The translations under genes were made by a program, and so were the position numbers. The notes under the pieces are model-generated. The model saw only the letters and a list, made by a program, of their open reading frames with translations. It was not told where the DNA came from and did not search any database. Positions 27,022 to 37,500 of a stretch of 64,000 nucleotides of DNA are shown piece by piece; the first letter of the stretch is position 1, and every line of letters starts with the position of its first letter. The DNA comes from Selaginella tamariscina. Taxonomy: Eukaryota; Streptophyta; Lycopodiopsida; Selaginellales; Selaginellaceae. The stretch spans positions 153,329 through 217,328 of the forward strand of contig PUQB01000155.1 of assembly GCA_003024785.1 (NCBI GenBank), given 5' to 3'.

Positions 27022-27745
27022 ATCTGTCCCAAGGTGCACGTGTGAAGACTCGACACTGTATACCCACCGGCAATGCAAAGCCTTTCAAAGTCCCGGTTCG
27101 ACGCAGGTCACCAAAGGAGTTATCAGCCATGCGAACAGCTGTTACTGATATGATTGGTAAACGAGTGTGTCGTCCGTCACGGAGTCCATGGGCATGTGAA
27201 CCTCATTTGGTTCCCAAGCCTGATGGATCTCTCCGATTTTGTGTGGATTACCGACCTCTTAACGATGTTACCATCAAAGATGTCTATCCACTTCCGAACT
27301 CTGCCGATCTATTAGATCGTTTGGGTCAGAGTCGATGGTTTACTAAGTTGGATTTGGCATCAGGATATTGGCAGGTTCCTATGCTGAGGAGGATATTCCA
27401 AAAACGGCCTTCCGGACACCATTTGGTCTTTACGAGTTTTTGGTCATGCCTTTTGGATTGACTTCAGCTCCTGCCACCTTTCAACGCATGATGGATGAGC
27501 TTCTTTCCGATATGCCTGATATCACTGCCGATTTTATCGACGATGTGCTCATTCATGGGTCTGGTTCTTGGGAGGATCACATTCGTGATGTACGGCGCGT
27601 TCTTGATCGATTTCGAGAAGTTGGCCTGAAGTTGAAACTTGAAAAGTGTGTGTTTGGTTCGACCGACACCACTTACTTGGGTTACCGTATATCTCGAGAG
27701 GGTTTACAGGTGGATCCAATGAAGTTGCGAGCTGTTCGAGAGTTC
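27009..27745 (+). pseudogene. pol: gypsy reverse transcriptase, frame broken
   Basis: RNA-dependent DNA polymerase domain. Visible in order: HLVPKPDGSLRFCVDYRPLN, YPLPNSADLLDRLG and FTKLDLASGYWQVPM in the first frame. After a one-base loss near 27,385 come EEDIPKTAFRTPFGLYEF, VMPFGLTSAPATFQRMMDE and the catalytic ADFIDDVLIHG (FIDD in place of the more common Y-x-DD) at about 27,531-27,560, then TYLGYRISREG. Two further frame steps within about 45 bp (near 27,737 and 27,776) lead into the RNase H-integrase frame. The conserved residues themselves are intact, so the damage is limited to indels. Confidence 0.9.
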
Positions 27746-27777
27746 CTCGTCCCCGTACAGTACAGGAAGTCCACGTT

Positions 27778-29780
27778 TCTTGGGCACGGTGCAGTACTTG
27801 GGTCGATTCATCGATCATCTCACTGATCGAACTGCCCCTCTTCGGGAGTTAGTTCGTCCACAGGTATCTTTCAGGTGGACTCGCAGGTGTCAGCAGGCAT
27901 TTGACCAGTTAAAAGAGTTCCTGACAACTCCACCATTGCTTCAATACCCAGATTTTACTCGTCCGTTCATTTTACGAGTAGATGCCTCAGATGTTGGTAT
28001 TGGTGGTGTATTGATGCAAACTGATGCTGTGGATTCTTCAATTCGACACCCGGTGGCTTACATTAGTCGAGTACTCACGCCGGCTGAGCGGAATTATTCC
28101 ACTACTGAAAAAGAATGCCTTGCTGCTGTTTGGGGTTTTGAACGACTTCATGCCTACTTACATGGGAGTGAAACACTTTTGGAGTGTGATCATGCTGCTG
28201 TCACTTCCTTATTAAAACGGAAGAATTTAGTGGGTCGCGTAGCCAGATGGGCATTACGTCTCCAGGTATATAACTTTAAGGTGGTGCACAGGCCTGGGCG
28301 AACAATGGTGGATGCGGATGCACTTTCTCGAGCACCCCTCTCCGATTCCACTTTGCCTGCTCATGCAGTAGCTGCAGCATTCGGTTTGATACAAGCCCCT
28401 CAGGTATTCGATGCCGACTTACCATCCTTGGAACAGTGGCAGGATGCTCAAAAACATGAACCATGGACGAGGCAATTACGCGATGCGTTTGCAATTCCGT
28501 CTTCCGAACCTCGGTTTCGACAATATCATGCTCAGTTTCGACTTCAGGATGGTTTATTGTATTTTATTGGGACAAATCCAGAGGACAGATGGCGTTTGGC
28601 TGTACCCTCTACATATGTTCCACACCTTCTTCGAGCATATCATGATTCACCTATTGTTGGAGGTCATCTTGGTCATCAACGAGTGTTGGAGAAGCTGCGC
28701 CGATCATTTTATTGGCCAAGCATGCGTGGTGATGTGATCAGGTATATTCAAAGTTGTCCCACTTGTCAAACTCGGAATTCCTCTACGACTCGGGCCATGG
28801 GAGTGTTGGAATCCATCAATGTCTCTCGCCCTTTTGAGTTAATTGCAGTGGATTTAATGGGACCTTTTCCACGTTCTTCTCAAGGTAACCAGTACATCAT
28901 TGTTGTATCCGATTATTTAACTCGATGGGTAGAGGTTGGTGCTCTTCCGGATGCAACTGCCATGTCAACAGCTTTGTTTCTGTTCGATAATGTGGTTTTG
29001 CAGCATTCTTGTCCAGAGCGGATGTTATCAGACAATGGCCCCGCTTTCATTGCAGAGGTATTCCGAGTGTTGTGTGAGAGGTTAGGGGTAAAACATTCAT
29101 TTGCCTCTCCGTATCATCCACAAACTGATGGTTTGGTGGAGCGATTGAATCGGACCTTCAAGGGTATGATCTCGAAGTATGTGAACTTCAATCACACGGA
29201 CTGGGATTGGTATTTGCGATGTTTGAGATTTGCTTATGTAACAGGCATTCAGAGTTCGATTGGTATCTCTCCATTCAAGGCATTGTATGGATATGATCCT
29301 AAGTTGCCTAGTGAATTGGGGTTATCATCGAATCTGCCACGTGCCGAGGATGCAAAGATGTGGGCTCGACATTTGGATGCTGTTTTGCCTCTTCTGCGTG
29401 CAGAGTCTGCTGAACATCTTGGTCGAGCTCAAATGCGGCAGCAATCTTCTTACAATACACGACATCAAATTCCACCAGATTTTGCTGACGGTGACTTAGT
29501 CCTGGTACGTTTTCCCAAGCTGACTGCACCTGGGCTTGCAACTGGTTTATTACACAAGTGGCTTGGTCCCTACCGAGTACTCCGAAAGGTTGGTCCTCAG
29601 GTATATCAAGTAAAGTTGGTGGGATCTCATGAGGTTGAGATAGTTCACGTGGTTCGAATGAAACGGTTTGTCGTTCGAGACTCGTTGAGTACATTTGGTC
29701 ATACCTTAGATGGCCCAGCTCACACGGATCCAGGACCATCAGATCCATCACCATCTACACAGCCGCAGAGGGGAGGATAG
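27778..29780 (+). pseudogene. pol: gypsy RNase H and integrase, long intact frame
   Basis: Open for 666 codons from the LGTVQYLGRF segment that closes the reverse transcriptase. RNase H follows with RVDASDVGIGGVL (first catalytic Asp), TEKECLAAVWGFERLHAYL (Glu) and VDADALSRAP (late Asp). Integrase has an H/C zinc region (GGHLGHQRVLEKLRRSFYW with CPTCQT) and the D-D-E core: AVDLMGPF, LSDNGPAF and TDGLVERLN. A GPY/F-like module (HKWLGPYRVLRKVG) is present and no chromodomain follows. The stop at 29,778-29,780 abuts the right LTR. It is labelled pseudogene only because the upstream frame is broken; this segment alone looks functional. Confidence 0.93.
29764..29780 (+). other. Polypurine tract
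   Basis: A GCAGAGGGGAGGATAG run lies immediately left of the right LTR, the expected primer position for plus-strand DNA synthesis. It overlaps the last codons of pol. Confidence 0.75.
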
Positions 29781-29988
29781 TGTAAGATACTGTATATTAG
29801 TAACGTACCGTATATACGCATGTGTATATACGCACATGCGTAGTGACACATGGGTGGTGATCTGGCCCCCATGTGTCAGCGCCACGTGTCGCATGTGTGC
29901 CACGTGGCAGGAGACCTCCTGTATATAAGCAGGGTTTTTGTAAACTAATATATCAGATTTTCATTTAATATATCTGCTTCTTTTTTCA
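29781..29988 (+). repeat. Right (3') LTR
   Basis: 208 bp, nearly identical to the left LTR including the hairpin, G-boxes and TATA box. Differences cluster at a T run, an AGAT/AT step and the CT/T-rich end. Confidence 0.93.
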
Positions 29989-31246
29989 ACACAATAATAA
30001 AAAATGAATATGCCTACAAATTCATTTTTTTCACACAGTTTACATGATTATGTCAATATGAAACTATCAACAATATATAAAATAATGTTAAAATATTAAA
30101 GAAACTATCAAACTATATCAAATTTCAAAATATCCTTATGTTAATAACTAAACCAGTAGCACTTCTTGAAGAAGATACATTAAGGTATTGGAGAAGATAC
30201 ATTGATGTATATCGTATATGTGGCATATATATATATGCATTACACACACATGTACTCATGTTACATGGAAGATTATACACACATCGTGTATCCTTGATGG
30301 TGAGCAAATAATAAAATGAACATATATTTTAATATAGAGATTTTATATTTGCATATTTTTTATATAAGAATTAAATAAATGATTTCCTAAAAGTTTATAT
30401 GCTAAATTAAATTTTTTAAGAATACTTATAAAGTAAGCGTGAGAGAGTGAATTTGAAGTTAATAATGAATTTTACCTTTTATAATAACATAAATTAACTC
30501 TCAGTAAGAAAAATTTACGATGTGGTGCACGTGTGTGCGATACTGTAAATAATATATCAGCTAGCTAGGAGAAAATTTGAAAGAAACATAGATTTATGAG
30601 TTTTGGTATATTTACTTATATAGGAAAATGATAAAGGTACTAAATTGAAGGTAATCATTCAATAAATAAACCTTTTTTATATACAGATTTTTTTTAAAAA
30701 AATATAGTTTAACATTTTAAATAAACTATCAAATATATATGTAAATTCAATACTGGGGGCAATAAACATACTTTCGCACTTTTAATAACCAAAGAAATCT
30801 TAGACACAGAGGAAGATATATGGAGTGAAAAGATACACTATATTATATATATATATATATATATATTACACTCGTCTAAAGATGCGTGTGCTGTGTGAGT
30901 GTGTGAGAGAGAGGGCGTTGATGATGGATGTGTTCACCTAATTGATATATGAATACAGGGTTATTGAATAACTCTCTCCCATAGACGAAGTTTTAAATGA
31001 TTTGTTCTCGTGTGCTTTAGAAGAATTAGTAAAAATGTTTTATAATTATTATAACTCCCTCCGTTTTGAGGACATTTTACTTTAAGATAACTTAAATATC
31101 AATGTAATTTCAATATGTATTTTAGATAGCACAATTTGAAGCTTTATGTACAATAAACATACATAGATAAATAGAACTGCACACACACACACCACACACA
31201 CACTATACACACATATAAGTTTGATATTAAATTTTCTTTCATTTGT

Positions 31247-33720
31247 AGTTTGTACCTGCGACGAGGCTAAGGACTCATTATAAGTATGATTATGAGACAC
31301 TTCTTAAAGCTCAATAACACAAAATAATTTGTTAAAAATTTATAAATTTTATAATATAATTATAAAAGGCTATATAAAATAAGAATTAACTTCATTTTGT
31401 TGACACTACTTTTAGTTGGATTTTCCTTAGTATTTACAAATACATAACAAAATTGATGAGATTTACAGGTATTTAGCTTATTATGTATTAGTTAGTTTAT
31501 TAATTAAATATTTATCATTGTTATTGTTAAATATATAATTAGTTTGGTTTATTTTAGATATTTATTTAAAATATATATATATATATTTGTTTTTGTAAGG
31601 AAAGAGCCTAAGCACAGCAGGATCCAGCAGTGACAGACTATTCAAGAATATGCCACATATTCAAGGTGTCGCTGAAAAATTCAAAAAGGATATATGACGT
31701 ATCATAAGTTTAATGTTAAAATATATTATTGTCGAACGAACGATATATATATATATATATATATGCATGTATATGTATAAGAACTTAATTTGACATACAC
31801 TTATTATATGCATACCGTTTCGAATCTTCTCGAACTGCACCCAGGTCCGTGGGGAAGAAACACAGCCAAAGCCTTAGAAGCTGCACCAATCTCGTCCAAG
31901 TATTCTGCGACCCTGTCCATCCAGCACGTCCCTCTCTCTCACACACGCACACATACATGCAGCTGTATGTAACATGTACAAATGTGAGTGTATGTGTGTT
32001 TTTTGTGCACGTGCATATGTGTGTGATATGTGTGTGTGTGTGTGTGTTTACCTTCATTCATAGCGTTTTTCACAGTCCTGTCTGGTTCAACGTCCACAAG
32101 AGTCTGTATACATATGCTGCCATTGCCTAAATACTTCTCATTAAAGTAGTTACATACACAAGCACACACATATACATATAACACATGTGTACAATATAAT
32201 TCAGATTGTACACATACTAACCTTCTCAAGTTCGTCGTCTATTGCAACGTCATTCTTCTGCTCAAACACGGCCCGGAAAGTCTAATAAACTCATTGGGTG
32301 TGTGAGATTAAGATTTATACTGTCGTGTTAAATAATGTGCTGTTTAAAATTAATGTATAATTATATTAATTATAAAATGGTGTATATCTGATGTTCGATT
32401 AGCTTTATCTTTTTATTATACAAAAATATTTATAAAATAAATATTTAAATTTATCATACAGGGATATCCTAATAGATTTAACAGGAAGTTTACATTTTTT
32501 GTTTTAAATTTGTAAATACATTTACTATCAATAAAAATGTATTCCAATTAGCTATAACTTTTTAAGAACCAAAGGAGTTTAAGACACAGCAAGTAGTGTT
32601 TCTATCTACACACTGTCTGACATGCATACGTGCGAGCGTGCCTGCGTGTGTGCGTGAGATACATTAGTGCTTGTTTGATGTATATGGGTGATTTTAGTAT
32701 TGTTTACATAAGTTTAAGTTTTAAAAAGGTTGCTTCTTTACATTTGTTTATAAGAAATGATAAATTTAATTCCTAAACCTTTTGTAAGCAGGTTTGTCGA
32801 GTTTTAAAATAAAGAAAAAGAACTATGAAACTTAAATAATGTTAAAATATTAATTAACTATCAAACTATATCATATAAAATACGTTCACACATGGTAGTG
32901 GCACAAATTAGCTCAAAGCAGGTACATTAAGGTATATGGAGAATTTGGAGAAGGCACATTGATGTATATAAGTGGAGTATATATATGCATTATATGGCAC
33001 ATGTATGGTATATGGTGTACACATACTCATGTTACGGCTATACGACTACTTCTGTAGAGATCTTAATACACATATGTAATCGATATACATATGAATCCAG
33101 ACCATGCCTATTAATATAACAAATTTAGTAAACATGTAATATGTATTAGGATTAATTTTAAGTAATGTTACTATTTCATATATCATTAAATATAGATTGG
33201 GTTAAGGGTTCAGAGTTTAGTGGAAACGTTTAACTAAAATATACAATTATATATGTATTACGGATCATTATTTACCACATAACCAACGTCTACAACAACG
33301 TTCTTGGAACCAGATTTTTCCTCTCTTCAGGGTTGTATTTAAACAGTAATTATTAATAATATAATATATTAAATAATAATACATCATAGCATATACATAA
33401 CAGATACATACTAAAAGACTTTATTAATAATAAATATATATTATATACACCTTAGTTGTACACTATGTACATAAAGTGCAATTTGTTTGGCATTATAGTT
33501 ATTATAATGCTAATTATAAATTATAAATTATCAATTATCAATTTTTATAATATAAATTATATATATTTTATAAGATGCATAATAAACCGGTATAAACCTG
33601 TTATTTATCGCTGCAAACTTCAAGGTTAGTATAAAATTCTTTATACGTAGTGTATCTGGATTAATCTCGATTCCTGTTACGTAAAGAATAAACATTGTTT
33701 TATTGGTTAATTTTGCGATT
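31247..33720. pseudogene. Phosphorylase relic C
   Basis: Plus-strand pieces: the FVPDPRF exon (about 31,247-31,311, shortened), the GRGDYF exon (about 31,401-31,470) and the last exon (about 31,600-31,680). The last piece preserves the reading AGC ACA GCA GGA TCC (STAGS) in the frame expected for phosphorylases, which the otherwise intact gene at 59 kb has lost by a one-base change. Minus-strand pieces: the start of the lysine exon (about 33,095-33,120), the EMSSEER exon (about 33,250-33,350) and the RIHEYKRQL exon (about 33,595-33,720), the latter with a roughly 50-bp internal inversion. Confidence 0.8.
31815..32285 (-). pseudogene. Unidentified spliced gene fragment X
   Basis: Three minus-strand exon-like blocks joined in consistent phase by introns with plausible GT donors. 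Block 1 (32,222-32,283) reads RAVFEQKNDVAIDDELEK and ends at GTTAGT. Block 2 (about 32,052-32,150) reads YFNEKYLGNGSICIQTLVDV then EPDRTVKNAMNE and ends at GTAAAC. Block 3 (about 31,815-31,940) reads WMDRVAEYLDEIGAASKALA then VFLPHGPG. I do not recognise the family. The regular, non-repetitive composition argues for a real protein exon set. Only block 1 is found in the other copies (18,775-18,824; about 40,510-40,590; about 47,530-47,600). It is not part of the phosphorylase. Confidence 0.5.
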
Positions 33721-34327
33721 GAAGGTAATCATTAAATAAATAAACCTTCTTTATATACAGAAAAAAAATTTAAAATATAGTTTAACATTTAAATAAACTA
33801 TATGTAAATCCAAGACTGGGGAGCTACTTTCGCACTTTAATAACCAAAGAAATTTTAGACACAGAGGAAGAGATATAGAGTGAAAAGATACACTATATAT
33901 ATATATATATATTACACTCGTCTAAAGATGCGTGTGTGTGGTGTGTGAGTGTGTGAGCGAGAGGGCGTTGATGATGCATGCGTTCACCTAATTGATATAT
34001 GAGTACAGGGTTATTGAATTACTCCTCCCATAGACGAAGTTTCAACTCGATATGTGTTTTAGAAGAATTAGTAAAAAATGTTTATAATTATAATAACTCC
34101 CTCCGTTTAAAAACACGACAATAACAGATCTTCTTTCCAGCTGGACGACGATATTTTAAAAGAAAACTTTAAGATATAACTTAAATATCAATGTAATTTC
34201 AATATGTATTTTAGATAACACAAGTTAAGCTTTATGTACAATAGATATTAAGTAGAACTGCACACACATGCACCACACACACACTATACACACATATAAG
34301 TTTGATATTAAATTTTCTTTTATTTGT

Positions 34328-34880
34328 AGTTGCCTCGTTTTAACGAGGCTAAGGACTTTATAAGAAGTATGATTATGAGACACTTCTTAAAGCTCTTGAA
34401 GGTGAATAACACAAAATAATTTGTTAAAATTAATAAATTTTATAATACAATTATAAAAGGCTATAAACATCATTTTGTTTAAATATGAACGAAATAGTGG
34501 TTATGGACGTGGAGACTACTTTCTAATTGGATTTTCCTCAGTATTTACAAGTATAAAAGAAAGTTGATGAGATTTACAGGTAACATATATAATTTAGTTT
34601 ATTATGTATTGATTAATTTATTAATTAATATTTCTCATTGTTATTGTTAACTATATAATTAGTTTAGTTTATTTTAAATATTTATTTAAAATATATATAT
34701 TTGTTTTTGTGGGGAAAGAGTAAAGTGGATTAGAATGTCCATTCTAAATCCAACAGTACCTTCGCCTAGAGTTTATTGAGGTACCTAGTGATAACCGGCC
34801 GTACTATCATTAAATACTTAATTGCACCTCAATATTTAAGAATATGCCAAGGATATATGGCATATTTAAGGTGTCGTAAA
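34328..34880 (+). pseudogene. Phosphorylase relic D
   Basis: Plus-strand FVPDPRF exon (34,328-34,402, with the same internal deletion as relic B), GRGDYF exon (about 34,492-34,580, with the shared 5-bp loss) and last exon (from about 34,712). The last exon begins like the intact gene (coding for KWIRMSIL) and is then interrupted by roughly 85 bp of unrelated sequence (about 34,762-34,845) before resuming at the EYAKDIW-equivalent. Confidence 0.8.
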
Positions 34881-35727
34881 AATAAAATAAATCAAGAGAT
34901 TAATATATTTTATATTTTTAATTGTACAGCCTAACTTACTAACTTGTAGTTGTATAATGGAGCATTTGTAATAATGCCAAGCAAAACTGAAATAATTTAA
35001 TTTTAAATGATAAAATCATAATTTAATAAAGGATACGCTTCAAAAAGAATATATGAAGTATCATAAGTTTAATGTTGAAATATATTATTGTCGAACTATA
35101 TATATATAGTATGTACGTATATGTGTATGTATATGTATAAGAAATTAATTTATACACTTATTATATACACAAGCACACACATATACATATAACCCATGTG
35201 TGCAATGTACACATACTAACCTTCTCAAGTTACAATAATAAAATAATAATAATTAAATCACAACAAAAACATATTAACAACAAATTACAAAAATAATAAT
35301 TGTAAGACACGAGTTAATACTAATTTAAATAAAGTTTACTTTAGCACTGTTGATTTAAATCGGTTAAACTTTGGCCCTTATTTCTTAAGTACATGACGTT
35401 CCAGAAATTGTATTTATGCTCCAGATACTATTGATAACAATGTTTAACCTAGTACTTAAATTCTTGGAATATTCAATAACTACTTAAAAGGTCTTAAGAA
35501 TATTCTAAGCATATTTTTTTTAAAAGTATGAAAGGTTCCATGTATATACGCCACGTAGACTGCTAGGTATCTATGCTTTAGGGTTTCACATATTGGTACA
35601 GCAGCTTCTAGAATTGTTAATGCTCCCCCAAGTTCAACTACAAAGGAAGTTCATAAATTCCAATGTGTTTTTCTGCAGGTAAGTTTAAATCTTTTCTCAA
35701 CTCTTGAAACTAATGTTTATTTTTATA

Positions 35728-37135
35728 GCGTGTTGACGTTCTCCCGGAGAATGATAAACTCAATTGGAATCGAGCAGTCTTGGTTAACAAAGAAGTGACC
35801 ACGATGGTAATGGAATACGCTGTTGACAATTTACACTCGTTTAGAGTTGAACCTGGTGAAAATTTTGGTGAAGAGTAGGCTCGCCCTGTTATGACAGGTC
35901 TTGTGACGGGGCTGGTTTAGCAGGTATAATTTTCTGTTCATTCTTGCACTTAATTTTGTTGTGTATTTCTAGGTCTATGCATCTGGCCACCCAATAAGGT
36001 ATGTCAGGAGATACGTCAATAACGATGGCCAGGACATTGAGGAAGAGGTATCACATCCAGGGCATAATGCAAGGTCTACACATGAAAAACTTAGAATGAG
36101 CTTTATCACATGATGTAAAAAGACCTAAGGTAAGCATTTGCAAAAACAATTGTGTGTATAGATATTTGGTATAACATGTGTGAAAAGAAGATATTCTGTT
36201 GATGTCTAGTGTTGCTTTTGATGGGAGATTGGATCGGGAATGGATCCAGCGAGTGGTTGGAGATACCAACTCCAACGGTTACAAGATGGAGAGACAGTGG
36301 GACGTCTATATATTGAGGTAACTACTATTTTTTATTGATAGGAATTTGATCTTTTATAATCCATACTCTTTAATATACACGCGTGATCTTTTTCGTAACT
36401 CATGATTAACTATAATTTTATGGCCTGCATACACAATTCATGATTGATTAGAATGCATACACAATTGCTTTTATGATTCATACACAAGATTGTTTTTATG
36501 ATTTATATGTGCAGGCGTGAGGTACACATGTGTATTCGTATGGCATACAGGATATAGTTGGATATATAACAGTAGACAACGGTGTCCGTCGTTACACAGG
36601 CGTTATTTAACCACTATATTGAAACCGTTACAAAACTTTGTGTCGCACTAGGCACAAGGGTTTCAAGAAAAGTCGTTTAAGAGGTATGTATTATAAGTTT
36701 TGTAACAGTTAAAACTTAATAATTATAATCATTTAACGAACAGAATGTTCGTAAACATTAAATAAATTTTAAATTAAATACAACGAAATTGCAATACTTT
36801 ATATGAACAAATTTAAGCACGAGTTGTTCTCTATGCATGGAAATCGAAGATTTTCCAGTGGGATAGTATATCTCAACAGTGAATGTATAATGTTCCCTTT
36901 TAATTTAATCACGTTGTTTGAAATAATTATGGTGTAAGAATTGGAAAAATAGCTATGGATTATGCTGTCTTTTTCATTCAAGAGCACTTACGGATTTTGA
37001 CGTCGGACTCAGCGCTACGCTGTAAAAAGCCTTTGTTAAAACGCAAAATTGCTGGCAAATCTGTTAACGCAAAATTGCTGGCAAATCTGTAAAAGGCTCA
37101 CTCGCGAGCGCATTAAAAGCGCATTTCGTCAAGGT
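35728..37135 (+). pseudogene. Unidentified spliced gene fragment U, copy 1
   Basis: A series of exon-like blocks with GT...AG introns. They are LPENDKLNWNRAVLVNKEV (about 35,733-35,876, found only in this copy); VYASGHPIRYVRRYVNNDGQ (about 35,972-36,048); a block ending HDVKRPK before GTAAGC (about 36,068-36,129); VAFDGRLDREWIQ...QWDVYILR (about 36,210-36,318); REVHMCIRMAYR (about 36,515-36,550); and FIQEHLRILTSDSALRC (about 36,945-37,130). Frames are interrupted, and one block lacks 50-60 bp still present in copy 2 at 44,150-44,210. I do not recognise the family. Its position just upstream of a PDR transporter fragment on the same strand is repeated in copy 2. Confidence 0.5.
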
Positions 37136-37500
37136 AAGATATTTTTGAGTACATTAGACCCTTTTGGAATCAGAATATACTAAATATTTTAATATACTTA
37201 AGATTGTGTACTTTTTTTAAGTTTAAACCGAAAAACCAAGTGCCATTCTTCAGAGAGGGTCATCTTCAACTGCAGCAACTATAGGTATTTATACCTTAAG
37301 TAGTTTGATCATGAACTCATTATTGTTTTTATAGATGCCATGATCTCATTACTGAATGAACTAAGAAAGAGTTGACAAATGTAGTCCAAGTGACCATGTT
37401 TTCTCATTTTATATTTTAAATGTCTAACTTCAATATGTTTGAATTATATATCATAAATTAAAATTAATATATTCCATTGCATAATTATTGTTTCTTGAAC

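Larger units (their letters stand above)
25047..29988 (+). mobile_element. Young Ty3/gypsy LTR retrotransposon
   Basis: A complete element of 4,942 bp. LTRs at 25,047-25,250 and 29,781-29,988 start TG and end CA and are nearly identical. The flanks share ACAC (25,043-25,046 and 29,989-29,992), a possible 4-bp target duplication, though the left side is a CA run and so weak evidence. Internal order is gag, CX2CX4HX4C zinc knuckle, aspartic protease, reverse transcriptase, RNase H, integrase, which defines Ty3/gypsy; no chromodomain is seen after integrase. The coding frame breaks at about seven places. The element sits inside one copy of the repeat array and is absent from the equivalent places in other copies, so it inserted after the array formed. 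Confidence 0.95.

Noticed and set aside
29308..29754. 148-codon antisense frame over integrase
   Set aside because: Shadow of the pol frame.
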